From: Gammaproteobacteria bacterium
GTDB lineage: Bacteria > Pseudomonadota > Gammaproteobacteria > Arenicellales > CAJQKF01
Direction of reading: 5' to 3'
DNA: 36,412 nt
Assembly: GCA_030429125.1 (NCBI GenBank)
Contig: JAUIDF010000004.1
Location: 1-36,412 of the forward strand
Part shown: in pieces, positions 27,996 to 36,412 of the stretch
How the letters are laid out: the number at the start of each line of letters is the position of its first letter
Position numbering within the stretch: the first letter of the stretch is position 1
The notes under the pieces: generated by a model
What the model was told of the DNA's origin: nothing
Database searches by the model: none
The model's input: the letters and a program-made list of their open reading frames with translations, nothing else
Position numbers and translations under genes: made by a program

Positions 27996-28276
27996 AACCC
28001 ACGCGTATTGGCGAATCGAATGCCGCGACGCGTGGGTTTCACCCACCCTACGGAATGAAACGTGCGCATGAACGCGGCATCCCGTAGGTCGGATTAGCCG
28101 AAGGCGTAATCCGACGAGGGACGTGCATTCGTGCCCGCCGACGCATTGTCGGGTTACGCTCCCGCTGGCGCGGCTGCCAACCCGACCTACGGGATGCCAC
28201 GATCGTACTTTGTGGTGATCGTCGGGGAAAACGGAATGGCCCTGAAGCCGCAGCGCGTGGGTTGCACCCACCCTAC
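27985..28276. repeat. Cluster of nested palindromic (REP/BIME-like) intergenic repeats
   Basis: Perfect 22-bp inverted repeat 27985-28006/28028-28049; 17-bp inverted repeat 28076-28092/28182-28198 enclosing hairpins GTCGGATTA..TAATCCGAC and GTCGGGTT..AACCCGAC; solo copy GCGCGTGGGTTGCACCCACCCTAC 28253-28276. Confidence 0.85.
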
Positions 28277-28324
28277 GTGGACGGTCTTGCTTTCAAGCCG
28301 GACGAGTTCCCAGGTTGGCCCCGT

Positions 28325-29035
28325 TCAGCAGCCAAGCTGCTTGGCCAGGTCGACAATATCCTTCGCATGCACCGCATTGGCGGGATCGGGCGAGACGTCC
28401 TTGGGTCGATCGGCGCCGAACTCGTCGCGCCGCTCGACGTAGGCGGTCTGCAGGCCGCATTCGCGCGCGGCGTCGAGGTCGTCCTGGTGCGCGGCGGCGA
28501 GCATGACCTCGCCGGGCGAGACGTCGAACACGTCGGCGACGCCGAGATAGGTGGACGGGTCCGGCTTGTAGGCGCGAAACACCTCGGCCGAGAGGATGCA
28601 GTCCCACGGCAGGGCGGCCCGCTTGGCCATGTTCGCGAGCAACCCGAGGTTGCCGTTCGACAGCGTGCAGATGGTGTGGCGCGTTTTGATGCGCGTGAGA
28701 CCCTCCACCGAATCAGGCCAGGGGTCGAGCCGGTGCCAGGCGCGGTTCAGGTCGCGCCGTCCCGCCTCGTCGAGCCCGGTGACGCCGAATTCCACCAGGA
28801 CGTCGTCCAGGATCATGCGGTGCAGGTCGTCGATGCGCGTCCAGCCGAGCTCGCCGGCCATGACCCGCGCCATCGCCGGCCGGTAGCCGGCGCGCCACGC
28901 CCGGGCGAAGCCGGCGGCGTCGACGCCGAGCCCGAGGGCGTCCACCTCGCGTGCGATGGAGCCGTGCCAGTCGACCACCGTGCCGAACACGTCAAAGGCG
29001 ACGATGCGAACGGCGGGAGATTGTCCGTCTGCCAT
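28325..29035 (-). CDS. Haloacid dehalogenase type II (HAD superfamily)
   Basis: VRIVAFDVFGTVVDWHGSI, ICTLSNGN, RAYKPDPSTYLGVADVFDVSPGEVMLAAAHQDDLDAARECGLQTAYVERRDEFG. Confidence 0.92.
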   Translation of the reverse strand: MADGQSPAVRIVAFDVFGTVVDWHGSIAREVDALGLGVDAAGFARAWRAGYRPAMARVMAGELGWTRIDDLHRMILDDVLVEFGVTGLDEAGRRDLNRAWHRLDPWPDSVEGLTRIKTRHTICTLSNGNLGLLANMAKRAALPWDCILSAEVFRAYKPDPSTYLGVADVFDVSPGEVMLAAAHQDDLDAARECGLQTAYVERRDEFGADRPKDVSPDPANAVHAKDIVDLAKQLGC

Positions 29036-29130
29036 GTGTCAATTCCGCGAGCAAGTCGTTTACCGGCGGGCCCGGCCGGTGTACGGTGAAGCCGTCAACC
29101 ACCGTGGCCCGAGTGCCCCACTATCGCACA

Positions 29131-29733
29131 ATGGCGACCCCGTCACTCGACAACTTGCTGGCCGAGGCCCGCGCCTGCCGCCGCTGCGCCGATCGCCTGC
29201 CCCTCGGATGCCGCCCGGTGCTGCGTGCATCGGCCTCGGCGAGCCTGCTGGTCGTCGGCCAGGCGCCCGGTATCAAGGTGCACGAGAGCGGCATTCCGTG
29301 GAACGACGCGAGCGGACGGCGCCTGCGCGAATGGATGGGCCTGGACGAGGACACGTTCTACGACGAATCGCGCATCGCCATCGTTCCCGCCGGCCTGTGC
29401 TATCCCGGCAGGGGCGCCAGCGGCGACCTGCCGCCGGTGCCCGAGTGCGCGCCGCTGTGGCACGGACGGATCAGGCCGCGACTCGTCAACGTACGGTTGA
29501 CCCTCGTCATCGGTCAATATGCCCAGGCCTACTACCTCGGGTCGCGGCGTCGCCCGACGCTGACCGACACGGTGCGGCACTGGCGCGACTACCTCCCCGA
29601 CCTCCTCCCCTTGCCGCATCCGTCGCCGAGAAACACCCTGTGGCTCAGGCGAAACGACTGGTTCGATGCCGAGGTCATACCCATGTTGAGAGAGAAGGTC
29701 ACCGAAGCACTGGCGCAGGAGGATTCGACATGA
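29131..29733 (+). CDS. Uracil-DNA glycosylase family protein
   Basis: LLAEARACRRCADRLPLGCRPVLRASASASLLVVGQAPGIKVHESGIPWNDASGRRLREWMG; LPHPSPRNTLWLRRNDWF. Confidence 0.87.
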   Translation: MATPSLDNLLAEARACRRCADRLPLGCRPVLRASASASLLVVGQAPGIKVHESGIPWNDASGRRLREWMGLDEDTFYDESRIAIVPAGLCYPGRGASGDLPPVPECAPLWHGRIRPRLVNVRLTLVIGQYAQAYYLGSRRRPTLTDTVRHWRDYLPDLLPLPHPSPRNTLWLRRNDWFDAEVIPMLREKVTEALAQEDST

Positions 29734-30659
29734 AAGTGGCGATCATCGGCGGAACCGGTTTCGTCGGCAGCTACCTGGTCGACGAGCTGTTGGCAGGCGG
29801 CCATCGTCCGCGACTGCTGGTTCGCGCGGGCAGCGAGCACAAGGTGCCCGCGCGCGAGCGATGCGACCTGATCACCGGCAAGGTGTCGCAGGCGGAGGCG
29901 TTGGCCGAGTGCGTCTCGGGCGCCGACGCCCTGATCTATCTCGTCGGCATCCTGCGCGAATTCCCCGCGCGCGGCATCACTTTCGAAGCGATACAGTACC
30001 AGGGCTTCGTCGACAGCCTGGCCGCGGCCCGCGCGGCCGGCATCGACCGGGTGGTGCTGATGAGCGCGAACGGGGTCGAGCAGGCCGCGGTGGCCTACCA
30101 GCAGACCAAGCGTCGGGCCGAGCAGCACCTCGCCGAAAGCGGCGTCCACTGGACGGTGTTCCGTCCCAGCGTGATCTTCGGCGACCCGCGCGGGCGCATG
30201 GAGTTCTGCACCCAGTTGAAAGCCGAACTCGTCGACCCACCGCTGCCGGCAACGCTGTTTTTTCCCGGTATCAATCCGCTGACCGCGGGCGATCAGCCGA
30301 TGTCGCCGGTGTTCGTCGGCGACGTGGCCCGCTGCTTCGCCGCCTGCCTCGACGACCCGGCGAGCTTCGGACAGATCTATCCGCTTGGCGGCCCGCGCGT
30401 ACTGAGCTGGAAGGAAATCGTCGGCACCATCGCCCGCGCCGGCGGGCGGCGCGGCAAACTGACGATGCCGGCCCCGGCATGGGGGGTGAAGGCGGTGGCG
30501 CGCGTGTTCGAGGGATTCGCCTGGTTTCCGCTGACGGCCGACCAGGTCACCATGCTCATGCAGGGCAACGAGGCCGACGGCTCACGCGCCTTCACGCAGT
30601 TCGGCATCGAGCCGACGCGCTTCGGCGAGTCGGCGCTGGGCTACCTGGCGCGGGGCTGA
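29730..30659 (+). CDS. Complex I NDUFA9-subunit-like NAD(P)-binding protein
   Basis: MKVAIIGGTGFVGSYLVDELLAGGHRPRLLVR; VLMSANGVEQAAVAYQQTKRRAEQHLAESGVHWTVFRPSVIFGDP; ATGA overlap with UDG gene. Confidence 0.87.
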   Translation: MKVAIIGGTGFVGSYLVDELLAGGHRPRLLVRAGSEHKVPARERCDLITGKVSQAEALAECVSGADALIYLVGILREFPARGITFEAIQYQGFVDSLAAARAAGIDRVVLMSANGVEQAAVAYQQTKRRAEQHLAESGVHWTVFRPSVIFGDPRGRMEFCTQLKAELVDPPLPATLFFPGINPLTAGDQPMSPVFVGDVARCFAACLDDPASFGQIYPLGGPRVLSWKEIVGTIARAGGRRGKLTMPAPAWGVKAVARVFEGFAWFPLTADQVTMLMQGNEADGSRAFTQFGIEPTRFGESALGYLARG

Positions 30660-30782
30660 CCACCGCCGCGACGAATCCGGGGCGATTCGGGCCACGGCGC
30701 GTCGAGCGATCGACCGGGCCGGCCCTGGTCAGGGCGGAGTCGAACCGCCGGCCACCCTCCACCGCCGCCCGGTGGCGCGGCG

Positions 30783-31178
30783 TTATGGCGGCGCGTGGCA
30801 GACCGCCTCGGTGTTGTTGCCGTCGGGGTCGAGCACGAAGGCACCATAGTAGTGCTCGTGATACTGGGGGCGCGGGCCGGGTGCGCCATTGTCCACGCCG
30901 CCGGCTTCGACGCCGTGGCGATGATAGCTGTCGACGTCGGCGCGCGATGCGGCCGTAAACGCCACGTGCCGGGGCGAGGCCGCCTCGCGGGTCTCGATGA
31001 TCCAGAACACGGGTCGGCCCGTCGGTCCGAGTGCGCACATCCGCTGCTCGGGAAAATCCTCGTTCCACTCGGCGGTGAACTGCATCTGCACGGTGTAGCC
31101 GAGCGTACCCAGGGCCGCCGCGTAAAAGTCACGCGTGGCCTCGAAGTTCGTGGCATACGTGCTGAGGTGGTCGATCAT
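30783..31178 (-). CDS. VOC-family (glyoxalase-like) protein
   Basis: MIDHLSTYATNFEATRDFYAAALGTLGYTV...HVAFTAASRADVDSYHRHGVEAGG...YHEHYYGAFVLDPDGNNTEAVCH. Confidence 0.92.
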   Translation of the reverse strand: MIDHLSTYATNFEATRDFYAAALGTLGYTVQMQFTAEWNEDFPEQRMCALGPTGRPVFWIIETREAASPRHVAFTAASRADVDSYHRHGVEAGGVDNGAPGPRPQYHEHYYGAFVLDPDGNNTEAVCHAPP

Positions 31179-31224
31179 GGATCATCGCTCCATTGGCGGC
31201 AGGACGTGGAGGGAACGCAATTGC

Positions 31225-32595
31225 TCAGCAGTCGCCAAACTCCAGGTCGGCGGTGGCGCTGACTCGGAATTCGAACTGCTCCGCACCGCGACGGCAGCGC
31301 ACGGTACCCGACTGGCCCGTGGGACCGTCATAGTCGGTCCACACGTCGCGGCCCTTGTCCCGGTTGCCATGCCGCTCGAGCGGCTGCCCGTTGAGTTCGC
31401 AGGCATCCATGCCGTTGGTGGACGGACACATGACCAGGGCGACGCCACGCCCGTCCCAGGCCACCGGGTTCCAGTGATGGAAGGCGTCGCTGGACGCGGT
31501 CAGCGACTGCCGCTGCTGGCCGTCGCCGTTGTCGGCGTCTTCATCCGTGGTCCCGGCATCGTCGTCGGCGCCGTTCGTGGGCGAGTCGCTGCAGTCGAAC
31601 GGCGCCGACGAGTCACCTTCCCCGGACAGCAGGGCGTCGGTCGTTTCCTCGTCGTCGCCTTCGCCGTCGCCGTCATCGTCATCGTCATCGCCGGATTCGA
31701 CCGGCTCGCGTACGACGAAGCCGACCGTGTCGGCGTCGAGGTGCAAGCCGTTGCTGACCACCAGCGTGGCCCGATAGTCGCCGGGATCGAGGTCATCGAT
31801 ACAGGGAAACTCGCCGTCGCGCGTGAACGCCTCACCGTCGATCGTCCACTGGAAGCTGAGCACCATCTGCGAGGGCTCACTGGAACGCGACCCGTCCAGG
31901 CGCAGGCGGCCGCCTCCGGATCGCGAGACACCGGCCACCGCGCGGGGACGGTCCGGCAGCACCTGGGAGTCCTCGGCATCGAGGCGTACGACATCGTCGA
32001 CCAGGGTGAACAGCCCGGCCCGCCGCACCTTCGACGACTGGCTGAACTGGATGCGAATGGCGCGGCCGGTAAACCGGCGCGTGTCCACGTAATGGGTGCG
32101 AAACGCGCCATTGACGGGATGCTGGTGGCAGGCGCCGGTCAGCGGCACGACCGCGGTGGACAGCCCCACGGCGGCAAGCTCGGCGCCGCTCTCGGCGTCG
32201 AGAATCCGCACGCTGAAGTTCACCGGCATGTCCGGCAGGCGCGCCGCCTCGATGGTCTCCGTGAGCGCGCTGAAGGCGACGCCGATTCCCGCGGTGAAGG
32301 GCCGCGAGGTGAGCGTGCCGGTCGAGCCCGGTTCGGCCGGGCGGCCGGCACGCACCAGGCCGGCATGGTTGCCCGACAGGACCAGGCCGGTGGTATCGAA
32401 CGAGGAAAAGCACTCGCCCTCGGTCACCACGGCGGCAAAACCGCCGAGCCGGCCCGAGGACGACCAGCCGGCCAGGGCGCCGGATTCGAAGTCGCCGTCA
32501 TCGAGCGGGGTCACCGCTGTCGCGGCGCAGGAAGTGAGTGTCAGCGCCATCCATAGGGCGAATCGCGGGCCGTTGTATCCGGACACGTCGCGCAA
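31225..32595 (-). CDS. Secreted/lipoprotein with PKD-like segment and highly acidic Asp/Glu linker (start possibly 32550)
   Basis: LTLTSCAA lipobox-like N-terminus; PRAVAGVSRSGGGRLRLDGSRSSEPSQMVLSFQWTIDG..GDYRATLVVSNG (PKD-like); GDDDDDDGDGEGDDEETT acidic stretch. Confidence 0.65.
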   Translation of the reverse strand: MRDVSGYNGPRFALWMALTLTSCAATAVTPLDDGDFESGALAGWSSSGRLGGFAAVVTEGECFSSFDTTGLVLSGNHAGLVRAGRPAEPGSTGTLTSRPFTAGIGVAFSALTETIEAARLPDMPVNFSVRILDAESGAELAAVGLSTAVVPLTGACHQHPVNGAFRTHYVDTRRFTGRAIRIQFSQSSKVRRAGLFTLVDDVVRLDAEDSQVLPDRPRAVAGVSRSGGGRLRLDGSRSSEPSQMVLSFQWTIDGEAFTRDGEFPCIDDLDPGDYRATLVVSNGLHLDADTVGFVVREPVESGDDDDDDGDGEGDDEETTDALLSGEGDSSAPFDCSDSPTNGADDDAGTTDEDADNGDGQQRQSLTASSDAFHHWNPVAWDGRGVALVMCPSTNGMDACELNGQPLERHGNRDKGRDVWTDYDGPTGQSGTVRCRRGAEQFEFRVSATADLEFGDC

Positions 32596-32759
32596 TCTCC
32601 ATTTCTACGAGGAAAGGCATTGTAACCAAAAGGCCGATCCCGGTGCACGGGCGGCGTCGCGTTGCTTACGCCGGTCGCGACCCCACATCACAGGGCGCCG
32701 GCGAACGCCCTCGTCCGGCCGCCGCGCAGGCGCCCGCGCAACGACGACGATAGCGACTC

Positions 32760-34562
32760 TTGAGACCGTCCCGAACCGAAATGCCCGACCGGCGGCGCGA
32801 CGACGTCGCCACGCTGAAGACCCTGCTGCCCTTCCTGCTCGGGCATCGATGGCGCATCGGCATCGCGCTGGCCTTCCTGGTCGCCGCCAAGATGGCGAAC
32901 ATCGGCGTGCCGCTGGCGCTGAAGTCCATCGTCGATACGCTCGATGTCTCCGCGATCGGCGACATCCTGGTGACGGTGCCCCTCGCGCTGCTGGTTGGCT
33001 ACGGCGTGCTGCGCCTGTCCACCATCGTGTTCCAGGAACTGCGCAACGCCGTGTTCGCCCGTGCCGCCCAGCAGTCCACGCGCGAGATCGGCGTCAAGGT
33101 GTTCGAACACCTGCACTCGCTCTCGCTGCGGTTTCACCTGGATCGGCAGACCGGGGGCGTCTCGCGCGACATGGAGCGCGGCAGCAGCAGCATCACGCAG
33201 CTGCTCAACTACCTCGTATTCAGCATCTTCCCCACCATCTTCGAGATCATCGTGGTCTGCGTGATCCTGCTGGTGCAGTTCGACCCGTGGTTCAGCGTGG
33301 TGACGCTGGTGACGGTGGTGGTGTACTTCGTCTACACCTGGAAGGTCACGGAGTGGCGACTGAAGTTCCGCGTGGAAATGAACCAGGCCGACTCGGTGGC
33401 CAATAGCACCGCCATCGACTCGCTCATCAACTACGAAACGGTGAAGTACTTCGGCAACGAGCGCCTGGAGGCCGAGAAGTACGACGGAAACCTGCGCCGC
33501 TGGGAGCGTGCCTCGGTACGCAGCCAGGTATCGCTCGCCTTTCTCAACACCGGGCAGGGCCTGATCATCGGCGTCGGCCTCACCATCCTGCTGGTGATGG
33601 CCGCGAACCAGGTGGCCGCCGGGGCCATGACGCTGGGCGACTTCGTCATGGTCAATGCCTTCATGATCCAGCTCTACGTGCCGCTGAACTTCCTCGGTTC
33701 GGTGTTTCGCGAGATCAAGCACTGCCTCACCGACATGGACCGGATGTTCTCGATCATGGACGTGAAGCGCGAGATCGACGACGCGCCCGGCGCCGGCCCC
33801 CTCGATACCGGCGACACGACGGTCCGGTTCGAACATGTCGATTTCGCCTACAACCCGGATCGCCGGATACTCGACGACATCGACTTCGCCATCGAGGCCG
33901 GGCACAAGGTCGCCGTGGTCGGCCCGAGTGGTTCCGGCAAGTCGACCCTCGCGCGCCTCTTGTTCCGTTTCTACGACGTCGGCGCGGGACGTATCACCAT
34001 TGGCGGCACGGATATCCGCTCGGTGACGGCCGACAGCCTGCGCGCCGCCATCGGCATCGTGCCGCAGGACACGGTGCTGTTCAACGACACGCTGCGCGCC
34101 AACATTCGCTACGGCCGGCCGGAAGCCGGCGACGACGACGTCGTGGCGGCGGTCCGGGATGCCAACCTCGAGACGTTCGTCGGCAAGCTGCCCGCCGGCC
34201 TCGACACCATCGTCGGCGAGCGCGGGCTGAAGCTCTCGGGCGGCGAGAAGCAGCGCGTGGCCATCGCGCGTACGATCCTGAAGAACCCGCCGATCCTGAT
34301 TCTCGACGAAGCCACGTCGTCGCTGGATTCTCAGTCCGAACGCAGCATCCAGCGGGCGCTGGACCGCATTGCCAGCCATCGCACCACGCTGGTCATCGCT
34401 CACCGCCTGTCCACCATCGTCGACAGCGACCTGATCGTGGTGCTTGAACACGGTCGCATCGTCGAGCGCGGCACGCACGAGGACTTGTTGGCCCGCGGCG
34501 GCGTCTACGCCGCCCTGTGGCGCCTGCAGCAGCGCGAGGAACCCGACCCGGCGCCGGCCTAG
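32760..34562 (+). CDS. Atm1-type ABC exporter (permease-ATPase fusion); start TTG 32760 or ATG 32781
   Basis: NYETVKYFGNERLEAEKYDGNLRRWERASVRSQVSLAFLNTGQ is characteristic of Atm1/HMT1-type exporters; Walker A GPSGSGKST, LSGGEKQRVAIAR, ILDEATSSLD. Confidence 0.92.
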   Translation: MRPSRTEMPDRRRDDVATLKTLLPFLLGHRWRIGIALAFLVAAKMANIGVPLALKSIVDTLDVSAIGDILVTVPLALLVGYGVLRLSTIVFQELRNAVFARAAQQSTREIGVKVFEHLHSLSLRFHLDRQTGGVSRDMERGSSSITQLLNYLVFSIFPTIFEIIVVCVILLVQFDPWFSVVTLVTVVVYFVYTWKVTEWRLKFRVEMNQADSVANSTAIDSLINYETVKYFGNERLEAEKYDGNLRRWERASVRSQVSLAFLNTGQGLIIGVGLTILLVMAANQVAAGAMTLGDFVMVNAFMIQLYVPLNFLGSVFREIKHCLTDMDRMFSIMDVKREIDDAPGAGPLDTGDTTVRFEHVDFAYNPDRRILDDIDFAIEAGHKVAVVGPSGSGKSTLARLLFRFYDVGAGRITIGGTDIRSVTADSLRAAIGIVPQDTVLFNDTLRANIRYGRPEAGDDDVVAAVRDANLETFVGKLPAGLDTIVGERGLKLSGGEKQRVAIARTILKNPPILILDEATSSLDSQSERSIQRALDRIASHRTTLVIAHRLSTIVDSDLIVVLEHGRIVERGTHEDLLARGGVYAALWRLQQREEPDPAPA

Positions 34563-34594
34563 CGCAAACGACTCGGGCCGAGTGGGAACCGCGG

Positions 34595-35845
34595 CTAGGG
34601 CGCGAGCACCGCCACCACCGAGCCGGTCATCAGGGTTGCCAACGTACCGGCGACGATGGACTTCATGCCGAGGGAAATGATCTCCGAGCGCCGCTCGGGC
34701 ACCAGCGTGGTCAGGCCGCCGATCATGATGCCGAGACTGCCGAAGTTGGCGAACCCGCACATCGCGTAGACCATGACCAGGCGGCTGCGCCCGGAAAGCG
34801 ACTCGGCCGGCAGGTTGGCGAGATCGAGGTAGGCGATGAATTCGTTGAGCACCGTCTTGGTGCCCATCAGCTGTCCGGCGGTGGCGGCCTCGTGCCAGGG
34901 AATGCCGGCCAGCCACACCAGCGGCGCAAAGGCGTAGCCGAACAGGCGCTCGAGGGTCAGCGGCCCGCCGCCGACGTCGGGTGCAAGTCCGATGACGCGA
35001 TTGGCAAGGCTGACCAGCGCCACCAGGACCAGCAGCATGGCGATGATGTTCAGGTAGAGCTTCAGGCCGTCCATGGTCCCCCGCGTGATGGCATCCATCG
35101 CGCCCGACGCCTCGCCGCGCGGCAGCGAAGCGTCGGCGCCGGCCGACTCGCCCGGCGGCACCATCAGCGCCGCCACCAGCAGCGCGGCCGGCACGCTGAT
35201 GATGGACGCCGTGAGGACGTGCCCCATGGCCGCACCGAGCACCGGGCCGAGCACGGTGGCGTAGAGAACGATCATGGTGCCGGCAATGGTCGCCATGCCG
35301 CAGGCCATGAGGGAGAACAACTCGCCGCGATCGAGCCGCGCCAGATACGGCCTGACCAGCAGCGGCGCTTCGACCATGCCGACAAAGACGTTCGCAGCCG
35401 CCCCGACGCCCGCGGCGCCGCCGATGGCCATGGCGCGACGCAGCAGGCGCGCGAAGGCGTTCACCACCCACGGCAGGATGCGCCAGTGGTACAGCAGGGC
35501 CGACAACGCGCTGATCACCAGCACCAACGGCAGCGCGCGAAAGGCGAGGATGAACGCGGCACCCGGCCGTGTTTCCTCGAACGGCAGCGGCGCGCCGCCG
35601 AGGTAGCCGAATACAAAGGCGCTGCCGTCGCCGGTGGCGTCCTGCAACGACACCATGGCATCGTTCAGCCACAGGAACAGCGTACGAGAACCCGGCACCG
35701 ACAGCAGCAGCCAGGCCAGCGCCCACTGCAGAACGATGCCGCCGCCGACCGTTCGCCAGGAAATGTCAAGGCGCCGTTCGCTGGCAAGCCACGCGAGCAG
35801 CACCAGGACGAGGAAACCGACCAATGGCTGGGTGGCGCCGGACAT
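34595..35845 (-). CDS. Concentrative nucleoside transporter (NupC family)
   Basis: VNVFVGM-type region NVFVGMVEAPLLVRPYLARLDRGELFSLMACGMATIAGTMIVLYA, GTKTVLNEFIAYLDLA, YAMCGFANFGSLGIMIGGL. Confidence 0.95.
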   Translation of the reverse strand: MSGATQPLVGFLVLVLLAWLASERRLDISWRTVGGGIVLQWALAWLLLSVPGSRTLFLWLNDAMVSLQDATGDGSAFVFGYLGGAPLPFEETRPGAAFILAFRALPLVLVISALSALLYHWRILPWVVNAFARLLRRAMAIGGAAGVGAAANVFVGMVEAPLLVRPYLARLDRGELFSLMACGMATIAGTMIVLYATVLGPVLGAAMGHVLTASIISVPAALLVAALMVPPGESAGADASLPRGEASGAMDAITRGTMDGLKLYLNIIAMLLVLVALVSLANRVIGLAPDVGGGPLTLERLFGYAFAPLVWLAGIPWHEAATAGQLMGTKTVLNEFIAYLDLANLPAESLSGRSRLVMVYAMCGFANFGSLGIMIGGLTTLVPERRSEIISLGMKSIVAGTLATLMTGSVVAVLAP

Positions 35846-35950
35846 GGACTACAAACCGAGGGAAGTCATGTGCTTAGACTCGATCGATTCGGCCCGCCAG
35901 GCAGATGTCCATTTGATGAAATCGCGCCACGTATGTCGCAAATTGATAAT

Positions 35951-35980
35951 AATGCTGCGATATTTGTCGCATTTAGCATT
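35951..35980. promoter_or_regulatory. 30-bp imperfect inverted repeat in AT-rich intergenic island
   Basis: AATGCTGCGATATTTGTCGCATTTAGCATT: AATGCT/AGCATT outer arms and TGCGA/TCGCA inner arms; another TGTCGCA at 35934-35940. Confidence 0.55.
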
Positions 35981-36054
35981 AAAACTTAGTGGATACAGTT
36001 TATAGATTTTATTAATATTCTATATTACATCGTTGAAACCGAACAGGTTTTTCC

Positions 36055-36234
36055 ATGAGCAAAAAGGGAAGGTCAAAACAGGCGACGCGCAAGGCTTCCA
36101 AGCGGGAAGAGGACGACCGGCCCGCGAGGGCGGCGCGCAACGCACGACGGGAGGATCTCGAGGAAATGCTCCCCAGCGACACCAACGATTCGGCGGATAT
36201 TTCGCCGCGGATCGCGTTTCTCGCCTACAACTGA
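36055..36234 (+). CDS. 59-aa highly charged small protein, unknown function (below the ORF-track cutoff)
   Basis: ATG..TGA: MSKKGRSKQATRKASKREEDDRPARAARNARREDLEEMLPSDTNDSADISPRIAFLAYN; preceded by an AT-rich promoter-like region. Confidence 0.45.
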   Translation: MSKKGRSKQATRKASKREEDDRPARAARNARREDLEEMLPSDTNDSADISPRIAFLAYN

Positions 36235-36306
36235 CCGCGCGGGCCGCGAGGTCCGTCATCCGCTCGACCGCCCCGGGGCGTTCACCGGGCTCTCGCCCGA
36301 GCCGCG

Positions 36307-36412
36307 TTACGATACGGCCCGGTCGACCCCTTCTGCGGGCGCCGGCAGGTTCGCGGCGAGCAACGTGAAGTACTGCAGCTCGCCCGCCTCTCCCCCGAGA
36401 TCGATTTCCTCC
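36307..36412 (-). CDS. 3' end of an unidentified CDS running off the window
   Basis: Minus-strand frame ...EEIDLGGEAGELQYFTLLAANLPAPAEGVDRAVS* open to window edge, stop TAA at 36307-36309. Confidence 0.35.
   Translation of the reverse strand, partial: EEIDLGGEAGELQYFTLLAANLPAPAEGVDRAVS

Noticed and set aside
27857-28069. 70-aa minus-strand ORF with GWVKPTRRG..RGFHPP
   Set aside because: Spurious translation of the GTGGGTTTCACCCACC palindromic repeat, a common annotation artefact
27985-28276. Possible CRISPR array
   Set aside because: Repeats are palindromic arms of unequal spacing and different families, with no regular repeat-spacer pattern or cas genes
34571-34583. ACTCGGGCCGAGT palindrome between the convergent Atm1-type and nupC genes
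   Set aside because: No usable loop (1-nt centre) for a perfect hairpin and no U-tract; too weak to call a terminator
32688-35726. 1012-aa minus-strand ORF
   Set aside because: Antisense to the Atm1-type exporter and out of frame with NupC; Arg/Ala/His/Asp-rich composition typical of shadow ORFs in high-GC DNA
1-36412. Anti-phage defence island, prophage, integron or toxin-antitoxin system
   Set aside because: No recognisable integrase, transposase, phage structural, restriction or TA genes; the MazG-like protein sits in a housekeeping operon without a MazE/MazF pair

Overview
High-GC chromosomal window, probably from a gammaproteobacterium (inferred from gene content such as pdxA-ksgA, glyQS-gmhB-plsC and an Atm1-type ABC exporter). 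It reads mostly as ordinary metabolic DNA. I found no phage, transposase, CRISPR array, rRNA or tRNA. Main blocks in order: (1) 3' end of a TetR/RutR-like regulator and a fused membrane/spermidine-synthase-like protein. (2) An otnK-otnC four-carbon acid sugar locus followed by an ABM monooxygenase, an amidohydrolase, a lipoprotein esterase and an aldo/keto reductase. (3) A PCuAC copper chaperone. (4) A compact purine-catabolism locus (FCD-GntR regulator / puuD-puuE-alc-allA / BASS-like transporter) whose divergent promoter holds a 34-bp near-palindrome. (5) A membrane-anchored ClpP/SppA-like protein and an orphan GspC-like protein. (6) A phaB-like reductase with twin TGCGACGCA palindromes upstream, and a dual-CDGSH protein. 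(7) pdxA-rsmA plus a 740-aa methyltransferase / kinase-like / coiled-coil protein reminiscent of the WbdD layout. (8) A tightly overlapped glyQ-glyS-mazG-like-gmhB-plsC operon. (9) A choline-sulfatase-like gene whose stop codon lies inside a nested palindromic repeat cluster. (10) HAD, UDG-like, NDUFA9-like and VOC proteins, an acidic secreted protein, an Atm1-type ABC exporter and a NupC-type transporter. (11) An AT-rich island with a 30-bp inverted repeat, followed by an unlisted 59-aa charged mini-protein. Most promising leads: the puu operator/promoter palindrome, the WbdD-like 740-aa protein, the ClpP-like membrane protein and the AT-rich island with its micro-ORF. All family calls are from motif recognition by eye; no database search was run.
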